Assembly (NCBI GenBank): GCA_020403265.1
Contig: JADBXZ010000022.1
Coordinates: 1 to 64,000 of the forward strand
From: Bacteroidota bacterium
GTDB taxonomy: Bacteria > Bacteroidota > Bacteroidia > B-17B0 > Aurantibacillaceae
Direction: 5' to 3'
Length of the DNA: 64,000 nucleotides
The notes below the pieces were generated by a model. That model searched no databases. It was not told the origin of the DNA and was given only the letters and a program-made list of their open reading frames with translations. Position numbers and translations under genes: made by a program. Position 1 is the first letter of the stretch. Every line of letters begins with the position of its first letter. Shown here one piece after another: positions 15,500-24,883 of this stretch.

Positions 15500-17776
15500 T
15501 TATTTTGTTACAATTACCTTTTTAGTTGTTTTTTCTTTACCTGAGGTTATTTCAACGAAATAGATGCCATCTGGTTTATCTGAAAGATTAACAGTAAACA
15601 AATCATTTTGAATATCAGAAATACGCTGTTTGCCTAAGCTTTGTCCTAAGGAATTGTATATGTTGATTTCTACATCACTAGTATTATTTAGAGTAAACAC
15701 TATATTAAATTCCCCATTGTTAGGATTTGGAACTATACTAACGTTAGAGGTTAAATTTTGAGAATTTTCTTCAATACCAACAATTGGTCTGCATGAAACT
15801 AAAGGTATAATACCTAATTGCACTTTTGATTTACGATAAGAGCGTAATGTTTTCCAATTATTATTGCTATTTAACAACCATGCACTACTATCATTCAAAA
15901 GACCATTTCTTGAATTAGTGAAAATTCTTACGCTATCACCGCTAGCTCCCGGTGGAACAGTTATGCTGGTGAAGAAGCCTGTAGGCGGAAGAGGAAGTGG
16001 TGTAGCCAAATTAATCTTGTAAGGAATAATTTTGGTTCCACTGATAGTGTATGTTTTACTACCCCAATATTTAATTGTGGTTGTTTTTTGTGCAGCTGCA
16101 ATCATTCCTAAATTAACCGATTGTAATCCTATAAAAGATTGCGGACCATTAGCCATTGTACCACCATATAATTTGCAATCAATTGTAGTTCCTGGATTTA
16201 CAGCACGTGTCTTTAAACTATCAAACAAGACAATTACACCATAAACTTGTGGATTTGGAGTGTCGCTATATGTACCGGATGGGAAAAATTGAGCGAATTC
16301 TTTATCTTGATAACAATTAGTTCCGGCTAAGAATCCCGCATAACCTGTTTGGCAACCTGGTGTATTAATATCGTTAACAGTGCTATAGCGCATTAAGGTA
16401 TCTGTTAAGGTCATTACCCTGGCTGTATCTAAACAAGTTTTACATTTAGCTACATTCTGAATGACTGTTGAATAAGAAGAAGTTCCGGCTGTGTTTGTTG
16501 CAACCAAAGTTAAAACGTAATTGCCGGGAGCTGTAAACGTGATTGCTGGTGTTGCAACAGTGTTGTTTGGAGAGTAGGAAACTGTTGGCGGTGAGCATGA
16601 CCAATTATATGTTAACGGCATGTCACCGGTAGAATTATTAATTGGTGTAAAAGATTGGCCAACGCAAGGGATTGATCCTACTGAAAAGTTCGCTATTGCA
16701 GGTCCGGGAGCCGGAGGTGGCGGAGGCGGACCATTAGAACATAAACCATGTGTGCCTAATAAAGATCTATACGTGCCTTGTGTCATGGCGGTATGCATTC
16801 TGGTTCTTTGATCGTTTGTGAACATATACATGCACGCATCATCAGTATAATCCATAAAATTCATGATCATTGCACCAGGCGCTGCCGTTGCGCAAGCATC
16901 CAGAAAAGGTAAAGCAGGGCAACCAAATACAGAATTAGCAGAATTTGGTGTATCATTACAAAAATCATTACCGGTGCATGCTCCGCCATCATCGCCCCAA
17001 GTGTGTATCAAACCTAACCAGTGACCCAATTCGTGTGTTGTAGTTCTGCCTTTATTGTATGGTGCAGGTGTAGCTGTGCCAATACTTCCAAAAGCTGTGT
17101 TTAACATTACTACACCGTCATTTGTGGCGTTTCCACCACCGGCAACACCTGTAAGACTGATGCCGGCAGGGAATGTTGCGTAACCTAATAACCCCCCTCC
17201 TAAATTCATTACCCACATGTTACAATACCTGGTGGGATCCCAAATGGTATTTGGTTTAATTGTTGCGTTAATGTATGCAGTTGCGTAAGGACCATTGGTC
17301 CAGCCTTTGGCATTTCTATCAATGCGATCAATTCCCGGCTCAGGTAAAATACCACCTGTTGGATCTTTAACAGCCAAACAAAATGTTATTTGACAATCAG
17401 CTTTTACCCCAGCAAATGCAGCAGGCGCATTGCCATTATTAAAGCCTGTACCTGCAAAGTCTGCGTTAAGGATGTTAATTTGATCTATCACTTGAGCTTG
17501 AGAAATATTATCACCAACTCCTACGGCCTGCCCATTATGCACAATATGCACAACTACAGGAATAACCCATGGCGCGGGTTGTTGAGCTTTGCCTGCTTGT
17601 AAATTACTTTTATATTTTTCAACAGATTTGTTAAACCCTTTTATCCATTCAGCACTGGGCGTTTCGGTTGCACAGGTACGACCTTTGTTAGGATCTAAAT
17701 TTGGCTGAGAATAAATAGTTCCGTTGATTAAACCAGCAATTGTTAATGCGTAAAGTAGTTTTATTTTCATTTTCAA
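15500..17776 (-). CDS. secreted M43-like zinc metalloprotease with PKD and T9SS domains
   Basis: The 758-residue protein has a signal peptide (residues 1-23, ending TIYSQ), a catalytic domain with the zinc motif HELGHWLGLIHTW (about 246-258) and Met-turn NFMDYTDD (about 305), which match the pappalysin/cytophagalysin family M43. A PKD-like domain (about 360-440) follows a proline run, then a long beta-rich region, and finally a type A sorting domain with NVSIVPNPNNGEFNIVF, INIYNSLGQ and KPDGIYFVEI. It should be exported by the type IX system and digest extracellular protein. It is monocistronic, with a terminator at 15452-15482. Confidence 0.9.
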   Translation of the reverse strand: MKMKIKLLYALTIAGLINGTIYSQPNLDPNKGRTCATETPSAEWIKGFNKSVEKYKSNLQAGKAQQPAPWVIPVVVHIVHNGQAVGVGDNISQAQVIDQINILNADFAGTGFNNGNAPAAFAGVKADCQITFCLAVKDPTGGILPEPGIDRIDRNAKGWTNGPYATAYINATIKPNTIWDPTRYCNMWVMNLGGGLLGYATFPAGISLTGVAGGGNATNDGVVMLNTAFGSIGTATPAPYNKGRTTTHELGHWLGLIHTWGDDGGACTGNDFCNDTPNSANSVFGCPALPFLDACATAAPGAMIMNFMDYTDDACMYMFTNDQRTRMHTAMTQGTYRSLLGTHGLCSNGPPPPPPAPGPAIANFSVGSIPCVGQSFTPINNSTGDMPLTYNWSCSPPTVSYSPNNTVATPAITFTAPGNYVLTLVATNTAGTSSYSTVIQNVAKCKTCLDTARVMTLTDTLMRYSTVNDINTPGCQTGYAGFLAGTNCYQDKEFAQFFPSGTYSDTPNPQVYGVIVLFDSLKTRAVNPGTTIDCKLYGGTMANGPQSFIGLQSVNLGMIAAAQKTTTIKYWGSKTYTISGTKIIPYKINLATPLPLPPTGFFTSITVPPGASGDSVRIFTNSRNGLLNDSSAWLLNSNNNWKTLRSYRKSKVQLGIIPLVSCRPIVGIEENSQNLTSNVSIVPNPNNGEFNIVFTLNNTSDVEINIYNSLGQSLGKQRISDIQNDLFTVNLSDKPDGIYFVEITSGKEKTTKKVIVTK

Positions 17777-17906
17777 ATGTTTGCTAGGCTAAAATATTCA
17801 TTTTTAGTATAGATTCCAAATCCTTTACTCATTAAAACAGCCGTTTAAATAACTTATTTTCTAAATGTTTTAGTGGGAATTAAATGGACTTTAATAAAAA
17901 TATTTC

Positions 17907-17914
17907 TAGATTTG
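17907..17914 (+). promoter_or_regulatory. -7 element upstream of aminotransferase
   Basis: TAGATTTG matches TAnnTTTG and lies 18 bases before the ATG at 17933, supporting that start. The -33 region is poor (ATGG at 17884-17887). Confidence 0.45.
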
Positions 17915-17932
17915 TTTTTTCGAAACAATTTT

Positions 17933-19129
17933 ATGTCAAAGTTATCCAATCGCGTTAATGCCATTTCAGAGTCTCAAACAATTGCCATGGCCCGAAAAAG
18001 CAGAGAATTAAAAGCCAAAGGTGTTGATATTATATCCTTAAGTTTAGGCGAACCTGATTTTGCTACACCACAAATTATAAAAGAAGCTGCTAAAAAGGCT
18101 ATTGATGATAACTTTAGCTATTACACTCATGTAAGTGGTTACATTGAATTAAGGGAGGCTATTTGTAAAAAATTTAAACGAGATAATAATTTGGATTATT
18201 CTCCGGATGAAATTGTTGTGAGTACAGGCGCCAAACAAAGTATTGCGAATGCTGTACTTTGCCTTGTAAACGATGGTGATGAAGTGATTGTGCCTGCGCC
18301 ATATTGGGTTAGCTATTTGGAAATTTTAAAACTTGCAGGCGGCAAGCCTGTAATCATAAACACTGAGATAGAAAGTGATTATAAACTTTCCGCCGATCAG
18401 TTAAAGAAAGCAATTACATCTAAAACAAAATTGATTATGATAAGCACGCCATGCAATCCAACGGGTAGTGTTTACAGTCAACAAGAATTAAAAGAACTGG
18501 CAAAAGTGGTAGCTGAATATCCGGATTTATACATTCTAAGCGATGAGATATATGAGCATATTAACTTCATTGGAGGGCATCAAAGTTTTGCGCAGTTTGA
18601 TTTTATAAAGGATAGGGTTATTACAATTAATGGAGTTAGTAAAGGTTTTGCCATGACGGGCTGGAGAGGTGGAATAATGGCTGCTCCGAAATGGATTGCA
18701 CAAGCATGTGACAAGATGCAGGGACAATTTACATCTGCTACATGCAGTATTACACAAAAGGCGATGCACAAAGCAATGGAATTAGATTATGAAACCTATA
18801 TTAAACCAATGACGGATGAGTTTTTGAAGAGAAGAAATTTAGTGTTGGAGTTAATGAAAGATATTAAAGGATTAAAAACAAACGTGCCTGAAGGAGCTTT
18901 TTATGTTTATCCAGAGGTAAGTTATTACTTTGGTAAACAATATAATAATTTCATAATTAAAAACGCAACTGATTTAAGTTTGTATCTCTTAGATGAGGCT
19001 CATGTAGCTTTGGTACCCGGTGCTGCCTTTGGTGAAGATAACTATATACGTTTTAGTTATGCAACAAATGAAAGCATTCTTAAAGAAGCTCTCAAACGAA
19101 TGAAAAAAGCGCTTGATCAATTAGTTTAA
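17933..19129 (+). CDS. class I/II pyridoxal phosphate aminotransferase (aspartate type)
   Basis: The 398-residue protein is a fold-type I aminotransferase close to aspartate/prephenate aminotransferases. It shows SLGEPDF near the N-terminus, STPCNPTGSVYS (substrate and cofactor contact), LSDEIYEH, the Schiff-base lysine in NGVSKGFAMTGWRGG (about 237), and the C-terminal NYIRFSYATNE with the carboxylate-binding arginine. The start at 17933 is chosen because it gives the usual MSKLSNRVNAISES N-terminus and sits just behind a -7 element; the frame extends upstream to 17873 without supporting sequence. folB follows after six bases. Confidence 0.9.
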   Translation: MSKLSNRVNAISESQTIAMARKSRELKAKGVDIISLSLGEPDFATPQIIKEAAKKAIDDNFSYYTHVSGYIELREAICKKFKRDNNLDYSPDEIVVSTGAKQSIANAVLCLVNDGDEVIVPAPYWVSYLEILKLAGGKPVIINTEIESDYKLSADQLKKAITSKTKLIMISTPCNPTGSVYSQQELKELAKVVAEYPDLYILSDEIYEHINFIGGHQSFAQFDFIKDRVITINGVSKGFAMTGWRGGIMAAPKWIAQACDKMQGQFTSATCSITQKAMHKAMELDYETYIKPMTDEFLKRRNLVLELMKDIKGLKTNVPEGAFYVYPEVSYYFGKQYNNFIIKNATDLSLYLLDEAHVALVPGAAFGEDNYIRFSYATNESILKEALKRMKKALDQLV

Positions 19130-19135
19130 AATAAA

Positions 19136-19489
19136 ATGACAAATGAAATTCATGTTGAGGGGATAGAACTATACGCTTATCACGGTTGTTTGGAGGAGGA
19201 AGCAAAAATTGGAGGAAACTACATTGTTGATGTCTATATGACTGTAGACTTTACAAAATCTGCCATTGAAGATGATTTAACTAAAACAATTGATTACTGC
19301 TCTGTTTATCAAATTTGTAAAAGTGAAATGGCTATCCGAAGCAAACTGATTGAACAGGTTTGCATGAGGATTCATAAACAAATTATGACTAAACATCCAA
19401 CAATTATTTCATTAAGAGTTAAAGTAACTAAACATTTACCGCCAATGAATGGTGATGTTAAAAAAGTAAGTGTAGAAATTAAAACTTAA
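19136..19489 (+). CDS. folB: dihydroneopterin aldolase
   Basis: FolB cleaves 7,8-dihydroneopterin to 6-hydroxymethyl-dihydropterin in folate synthesis. The 117-residue product has the family start IHVEGIELYAYHGCLEEEAK, the conserved Tyr-His pair, KTIDYCSVYQI and the Lys in VKVTKHLPPM. Length is typical. It is six bases behind the aminotransferase and presumably shares its transcript. Its last 11 bases overlap the end of the convergent phosphatase gene. Confidence 0.93.
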   Translation: MTNEIHVEGIELYAYHGCLEEEAKIGGNYIVDVYMTVDFTKSAIEDDLTKTIDYCSVYQICKSEMAIRSKLIEQVCMRIHKQIMTKHPTIISLRVKVTKHLPPMNGDVKKVSVEIKT

Positions 19490-22400
19490 GGCCAATAACC
19501 AATATATCATCAGTTTGTATTATATCGCCTCTCCAATCCTTAATACTTGCGGAAATAACTTTAGCCTGTTCATTAAAGGATAACGTATGATTACTTAAAA
19601 GTAATTTTTTTAGTCTGGCACCAGAGTATTTTTTATTCTGTTCTCCACCAAATTGATCCTTTATTCCATCGCTATATAAGTAAAATGTTCTGTTCGGACT
19701 ATAATCTATGTGTGCAGTGGAAAATTGATTCGTTTCATTTTCGCCAATGGAAGTTCTTTGTGCTTTGATGTCCTGAATTTGGTGGTTAACGATGTAAACC
19801 AAATCCTGTTTAGCTCCTGCGAACATAACATTTTTGTTATTGGTGTTTAATACCAATACACTGGCATCCATCCCATCTCTAATGTTAGACTCTTTTAGAT
19901 TTAATTGCTGATAGAATAAGTAATTTAATCTCGTTAAAATCTCTCCTGGGTCTAATATAAGTTCTTCATAAACAATTTTGTTCAATAATGAGGTTCCGAT
20001 TATACTCAGCATGGCTCCAGGTACCCCATGTCCAGTGCAATCTCCTACTAAAACAACTAGATGCTCTTTTAATTTTCCAATCCAAAAAAAGTCACCACTA
20101 ATTTTATCTTTGGGTTTATAATAAATAAAGCTATTTGGTAACTCAGCACTTAATGTTTCCTGTCCTACAAAAATGGCACGTTGTAAGCGTTTAGCATAAT
20201 TTATACTATCAAGTAATTCTTCCCTCTGCTCTTGTATTTCTGCAGTTCTTTCTTTGATAATTTTTTCTAAAAGGACTTTGTTTTTCTTCAAAGATTTATT
20301 TCTTAGGTAGCCAATTAAGAAAAGAGAGAATAGGGTAAAACTGATTAGTAAATAAATGAACCATTTGGCCTTATAAAATGGTGGTATAATTTTAATAGTT
20401 AAAAAGAATGAATCGGCACTCCAGTTTTGATCTGAATTGGCCCCAATTAATTCAAATTTATAGGTGCCCGGCTCCAATGAATTATAAATTATGGTATTAC
20501 CTGATGCAGGTTCTACCCAATCTTCATTGAGCGGCAAAAATTTAAATTTAAATTTGTTTTTTTCCGGTAAATTAAAATCAAGTAAGGTGAAATCAATTTT
20601 AATACTGTTTTGATTTTCAGTCAAAACTATTTCGGAACCATTTTCAGGGTTTAAGAATTTGGAGTTATCATTCAGTACATTTAAGCAAGTAACATCAACT
20701 TTTGGTAAAGTGAAGTGTGATGTTTGAAAATCAGGGTTGAATATTACCATCCCTTGTTGAGTTCCAAGAAATAAGTAACCATCTTTTTCACTTATGTTAA
20801 AAATTACATTGGAAGGCAAACCGTCTTCAGTGTCAAATATTCTAAGTTCATTAGTTAAATAATTCCATTTAATTAAACCAATGGTGGAAGATATCCAATA
20901 AGATGTTTTATACTTTAATATATTATTCCCTTTTGGAAAATAGTCCAAATTTGGTGTTAGCACAGTTGTATTAGTATTTGAATAAAAATTGTGTTTAATT
21001 AAACCAAGGTGCTGAGTAAGCAATAAATAACAGCTGTCCTGAAACTTAATAAGATCATATATACTACCGGATTTAGGGACTTCAATTTTTTGTATGTTTT
21101 GATTTTGAGGGTTGATTTGAAGAATTGAGTTTATGCTTGAAATGATTACTTTTTTATCGATTATATAAGCCTGGTTAAATATTGAATTTTCTAATTCGGG
21201 ATTGTTTAGTTCAACAATTTTTTCAGTGTGTAAATCATATAAAAAAATCTTTTTTGAACTGAGGACGATAAGCTGATTCGGATTAATTGGATTTGGCACG
21301 CAGGATTGAAAGTTATAAACCTGATCGGGAAAGTATGTTTTTATATATTTAATAACTCCATCTTGGTTGATAGTCACTTTTTGAAAGTTATATTGCCCCA
21401 TCACAAAAAATTCAGTTGGGCTGTGTTCATAAAACTGATTTACAAAACGCTCTGAGTTTTTATAACTTCCATTAGGTCCTACATTGAATGATTTTTTAGT
21501 CTTTTGATTATAAATAGAGAAGCCTTCTCCTTCAATACCGGTATAAACAATGTGGTTATTTAATTTACTTGCTAATGCAACTTTTACTAAGTTATTTGGA
21601 AAAGAGTTTTTTGGATCATCATAATTTTTTTTTACAACTTGTAAGTCTGGTTTTCTGTTAGTGATTTTTTGGAGGCCAATATCTGTCCCAATCCATAATA
21701 TATCATTGTCATCTTTAAAAATAGCCCAAACTTTATTACTCATTAAAGAGTTATTATTGCCTGGTTCATGCGAATATATTTTAAACTGTTTTTTATCAAT
21801 ATCAAAAGAGGTAATACCAAAACTCCAATAACATTGCCAAATGGTATTATCTCTGGTTAAATGAAAAGTAACACTCGAGAAGAAATTATTTGGTGCTTTA
21901 TAAAATTGTTGTTTGTTACTGCTTGTGTTAATCGAAATAAGCCCATCATCAACGCTTGCCCAAATGTTGCCAAGGTAATCCTCTGAAATTCCACTGATAT
22001 TGGCGCTGCCACCTGTGTTAGTTATATCAAACCTTATAACTGTGTGTTTATTGATGTTGCATTTAAAAACGGCTTCTTCAACTTTTCCTGTGTTATCCTT
22101 TTTTTTGCATCCGGCCCATATATTTCCCTTACGATCCGTATAAACCGCCATAATATCCCAGCCTGCTAACAAAGTCTTTTTTCCATGTTTAATTGCTTCA
22201 ACTCTATTTTGAATAGCATTAAACTGAAGTAATCCGTTTTTCGTGGCTAAAATTTTGTTCCCTTCTGGAGAAGTTGTAATGGATTTAATAACTATTTTTT
22301 GATCTGTATCAATAGAATTGCTGTCAATTGGCACTTCACTGAATTTATTGGTAGCGTAGTGGTAACAACTCAAGCCGTTGCTAGTTCCAATAAGAAAATC

Positions 22401-22703
22401 ACTTTTATGAAAAGCCGAAAAGCAAAGTGCTGTTGGCCAATGTATACTTCCACTATCGCCAGGTACATGGTTATATTTTTTAAACACGTACCCGTCATAA
22501 CGAGCTATCCCGCTCAAAGTTCCTAACCAAATATAGCCTTTTTGATCCTGAAAAACCGAAGTTATAAATGGATTCCCAATGCTTTTGGTGTCAACAACAT
22601 CAATAATCGTTTCTGTTTCTGTTTGAGCCCTCAAATGAAGTATTGAGAGTGTTTGGAGTAGGGTTATACACCAAATCTTTATGTGTTTTTGAGTGAGCAA
22701 CAC
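19479..22703 (-). CDS. propeller sensor with SpoIIE-type serine phosphatase
   Basis: The 1074-residue protein starts with a signal peptide (ending LHLRAQ), followed by two-component-regulator propeller repeats (for example GYIWLGTLSGIARYDG, GNIWAGCKKK, DILWIGTDIGLQKI), a Y_Y_Y-like domain (about 680-765), one membrane helix (about 778-797), a coiled coil (KERTAEIQEQREELLDSINY) and a SpoIIE/PP2C-like phosphatase (about 860-1074: PKDKISGDFFW, LVVLVGDCTGHGVPGAM, YLYSDGIKDQFGG). It should sense a periplasmic signal and dephosphorylate a cytoplasmic Ser/Thr target, possibly a SpoIIAA/SiaC-like antagonist. It is not linked to a kinase here; a SiaC-like gene occurs at 61410. Confidence 0.88.
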   Translation of the reverse strand: MLLTQKHIKIWCITLLQTLSILHLRAQTETETIIDVVDTKSIGNPFITSVFQDQKGYIWLGTLSGIARYDGYVFKKYNHVPGDSGSIHWPTALCFSAFHKSDFLIGTSNGLSCYHYATNKFSEVPIDSNSIDTDQKIVIKSITTSPEGNKILATKNGLLQFNAIQNRVEAIKHGKKTLLAGWDIMAVYTDRKGNIWAGCKKKDNTGKVEEAVFKCNINKHTVIRFDITNTGGSANISGISEDYLGNIWASVDDGLISINTSSNKQQFYKAPNNFFSSVTFHLTRDNTIWQCYWSFGITSFDIDKKQFKIYSHEPGNNNSLMSNKVWAIFKDDNDILWIGTDIGLQKITNRKPDLQVVKKNYDDPKNSFPNNLVKVALASKLNNHIVYTGIEGEGFSIYNQKTKKSFNVGPNGSYKNSERFVNQFYEHSPTEFFVMGQYNFQKVTINQDGVIKYIKTYFPDQVYNFQSCVPNPINPNQLIVLSSKKIFLYDLHTEKIVELNNPELENSIFNQAYIIDKKVIISSINSILQINPQNQNIQKIEVPKSGSIYDLIKFQDSCYLLLTQHLGLIKHNFYSNTNTTVLTPNLDYFPKGNNILKYKTSYWISSTIGLIKWNYLTNELRIFDTEDGLPSNVIFNISEKDGYLFLGTQQGMVIFNPDFQTSHFTLPKVDVTCLNVLNDNSKFLNPENGSEIVLTENQNSIKIDFTLLDFNLPEKNKFKFKFLPLNEDWVEPASGNTIIYNSLEPGTYKFELIGANSDQNWSADSFFLTIKIIPPFYKAKWFIYLLISFTLFSLFLIGYLRNKSLKKNKVLLEKIIKERTAEIQEQREELLDSINYAKRLQRAIFVGQETLSAELPNSFIYYKPKDKISGDFFWIGKLKEHLVVLVGDCTGHGVPGAMLSIIGTSLLNKIVYEELILDPGEILTRLNYLFYQQLNLKESNIRDGMDASVLVLNTNNKNVMFAGAKQDLVYIVNHQIQDIKAQRTSIGENETNQFSTAHIDYSPNRTFYLYSDGIKDQFGGEQNKKYSGARLKKLLLSNHTLSFNEQAKVISASIKDWRGDIIQTDDILVIGLKF

Positions 22704-22729
22704 TCAAATATAAATAATTTTACAGAAAT

Positions 22730-23998
22730 CTAAAGTAATTTAGATAAAATAAGCCCAAATCGATATATATCCATAAAATTGTTATACAAAGGCACTGGCG
22801 CACATCTGATAACATTTGGCTCACGCCAATCTGGTATCACTCCATTCTTAATTAATTCATTATAAAGGGGCTTACCGTAACCATGAGCTACAATGCTTAG
22901 TTGACAACCTCTGTTTTCTTCAGGCGTTATAATTTCTAAACAATTGTTTTTTTGCTTATTTATCTCTCCTATTATAAAAGCTAAGTATCCTGTTAAAGCC
23001 TGGCTCTTGGCAATTAATGCGTTCATGCCAACTTCATCAAAAATATCCAAACTACTGAGGCATGCAGCCATGCTAAAAATAGGTGCATTACTGAGTTGCC
23101 ATTTTTCTGCACTTTGAATAGGAACAAAAGTTTTATCCATTAAAAAACGACTGCTTTTTTCATGGCCCCACCATCCTGCAAATAATGGCAAATCATTTTG
23201 TTTATGATATCTTTCATGAACAAATATGCCTGCAACACTTCCAGGTCCACTATTTAGGTATTTGTAACTACACCAAGCCGCAAAATCTACATTCCAGTCA
23301 TGTAATTTTAATTCAATATTACCGGCTCCATGTGCCAAATCAAATCCTACTATTGCTCCTGCTTCATGACCTGCGGCTGTAATATTCTTCATGTCAAATA
23401 CCTGACCGGTAAAATAGTTAACGCCACCAATTAGGATCAATGCAATACTTTCTTTGTTTTCTTCTATAGCTTTGTAAATGTCTTCATGACGAATGCAATA
23501 TTCTCCTTCTCTTGGTTGTATTTCAATTAATGCTTCCTGCGCATCAAAGCCATGAAATTTTAATTGACTCTGCAGAACATATTGATCACTTGGAAAAGCT
23601 TTAGCTTCACATAAAATTTTATAACGCTGTTTAGTAGGCCTGTAAAAGCTAACCATAAGCAGATGCAAATTAACTGTAAGCTGATTCATCATAACTGTTT
23701 CAGACGGCAATGCGCCCACCAGTTTGGCCATTTTTTCAGTTAACAATTCATGATATGGCATCCAAGGATTTTTTGCTAAGAAGTGCCCTTCAACACCAAA
23801 TTTTGCCCAATCGGAAAGTTCTTGTTCAATAAATTGTTTGGTTTGTTTAGGCTGTAATCCCAATGAATTACCTGTAAAATAAACAACCGGTTCATTGTTA
23901 TGCTCAGGAAAATAAAATTGTTCTCTGTAAGATTTTAGAGCATCATTTGCATCTAAATTTTCTGCAAAAGCAGCTGTGTTTTGAAAGGAAGTTGTCAT
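22730..23998 (-). CDS. kynU: kynureninase
   Basis: Kynureninase is a PLP enzyme that converts kynurenine or 3-hydroxykynurenine to anthranilate or 3-hydroxyanthranilate plus alanine. The 422-residue protein matches the family by YFTGNSLGLQPK (about 40), the FAKFGVEGHF-like segment WAKFGVEGHF, LAHGAGNIEL, the lysine motif WCSYKYLNSGPGS (Lys about 241) and WREPNVIRCAPVPLYN near the end. No other kynurenine pathway gene is adjacent. On the minus strand TATTTTTG (24034-24027) is a candidate -7 element. Confidence 0.93.
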   Translation of the reverse strand: MTTSFQNTAAFAENLDANDALKSYREQFYFPEHNNEPVVYFTGNSLGLQPKQTKQFIEQELSDWAKFGVEGHFLAKNPWMPYHELLTEKMAKLVGALPSETVMMNQLTVNLHLLMVSFYRPTKQRYKILCEAKAFPSDQYVLQSQLKFHGFDAQEALIEIQPREGEYCIRHEDIYKAIEENKESIALILIGGVNYFTGQVFDMKNITAAGHEAGAIVGFDLAHGAGNIELKLHDWNVDFAAWCSYKYLNSGPGSVAGIFVHERYHKQNDLPLFAGWWGHEKSSRFLMDKTFVPIQSAEKWQLSNAPIFSMAACLSSLDIFDEVGMNALIAKSQALTGYLAFIIGEINKQKNNCLEIITPEENRGCQLSIVAHGYGKPLYNELIKNGVIPDWREPNVIRCAPVPLYNNFMDIYRFGLILSKLL

Positions 23999-24026
23999 AG
24001 TTTAGCCTTAACCTTTTGTAAGTTCA

Positions 24027-24034
24027 CAAAAATA
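24027..24034 (-). promoter_or_regulatory. candidate kynU -7 element
   Basis: Read on the minus strand this is TATTTTTG, a match to TAnnTTTG, 28 bases before the start codon. No convincing -33 element is seen. Confidence 0.35.
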
Positions 24035-24068
24035 GCTAAATTTCAATACACAAGCTTTTGAACCTGTT

Positions 24069-24794
24069 TTATTTTAGTAATGAAACCTTTCCAACAAATT
24101 CTTTTGCCTTACCTCCTTCGATAATCACATTAATTTTATATGTGTAAACTCCATCCGGGCACTTTTCTCCCTTGAAGGTTCCATCCCATCCATTAGTAAA
24201 TTCGGTAGAGTTGAATAATAGTTCACCCCAACGGTTAAATATCCCTAAACTGTAATTTTTGAATGCAGTTCCTTTAGGAAGAAAAACATCATTTTTTCCA
24301 TCATTGTTTGGTGTAAATGCATTTGGTATAAATAATGCAAACTCATCTTCCACTCTAATTAACTTAGTAACACTGCCTTTACAACCTTTATCTGAAATAA
24401 CTACCAAGGTAACATAATAGTCGCCTGTTTCTTCAAATTTTTGACTTGCATTAGGCGTCCATGCACTAGATGGGTTGTTGTTAATGTACCATTCATAAGC
24501 AGCAATCTTATCGTTGTTTTTTAAGTAGTTCAAATCAACAACGTTATTGTATAATGTTGGTTTGTTTGGTTCGAAGTTAAAATTAGGTTCAGGGTTTGGA
24601 TTTAAATAAATATCAACAGATGTAGTTCTAGAACAGCCATTAGCATCGATTACTTGAACTGTAGGTTTGTAGTTACCTAGTTGATTATAGCAGCCTGATG
24701 CGTTTGCACCATTAATACTTGTAGTTAAACTCTTGTCTAGATTCCAATTGTAAACAACATTACTGCCACTCGCATTGCTTATGGGAAAACTATA
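24069..24794 (-). pseudogene. 5'-truncated adhesin remnant with gliding-type C-terminal domain
   Basis: The minus-strand frame is open from 24794 (after TAA at 24797-24795) to TAA at 24069, about 241 codons, but has no ATG or GTG anywhere near its beginning. It opens inside a PKD-like repeat (SNASGSNVVYNWNLDKS), passes a second one (EPNFNFEPNKP...AAYEWYINNN, GDYYVTLVVISDKGC) and ends in a complete type B sorting domain (FIPNAFTPNNDGKNDVF, GIFNRWGELLF, GWDGTFKGEKCPDGVYTYKI). Only 90 bases separate it from prfC, so the missing N-terminal part is gone. A TTG at 24533-24531 could give a 154-residue call but lies in the middle of the second repeat. Confidence 0.8.
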
Positions 24795-24883
24795 TTATTT
24801 ACTCATTCGAGAATGCAATTCACTCAATTTTCTACAACGATTTAAATTTAAAAAATTTAGAAACTAAAATTCTGACTTTAAAA

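Noticed and set aside
24069-24533. 154-residue intact gene starting at TTG 24533
   Set aside because: The TTG lies in the middle of a PKD-like repeat, and the same frame carries recognisable repeat sequence upstream to 24794, so it is a truncated gene.
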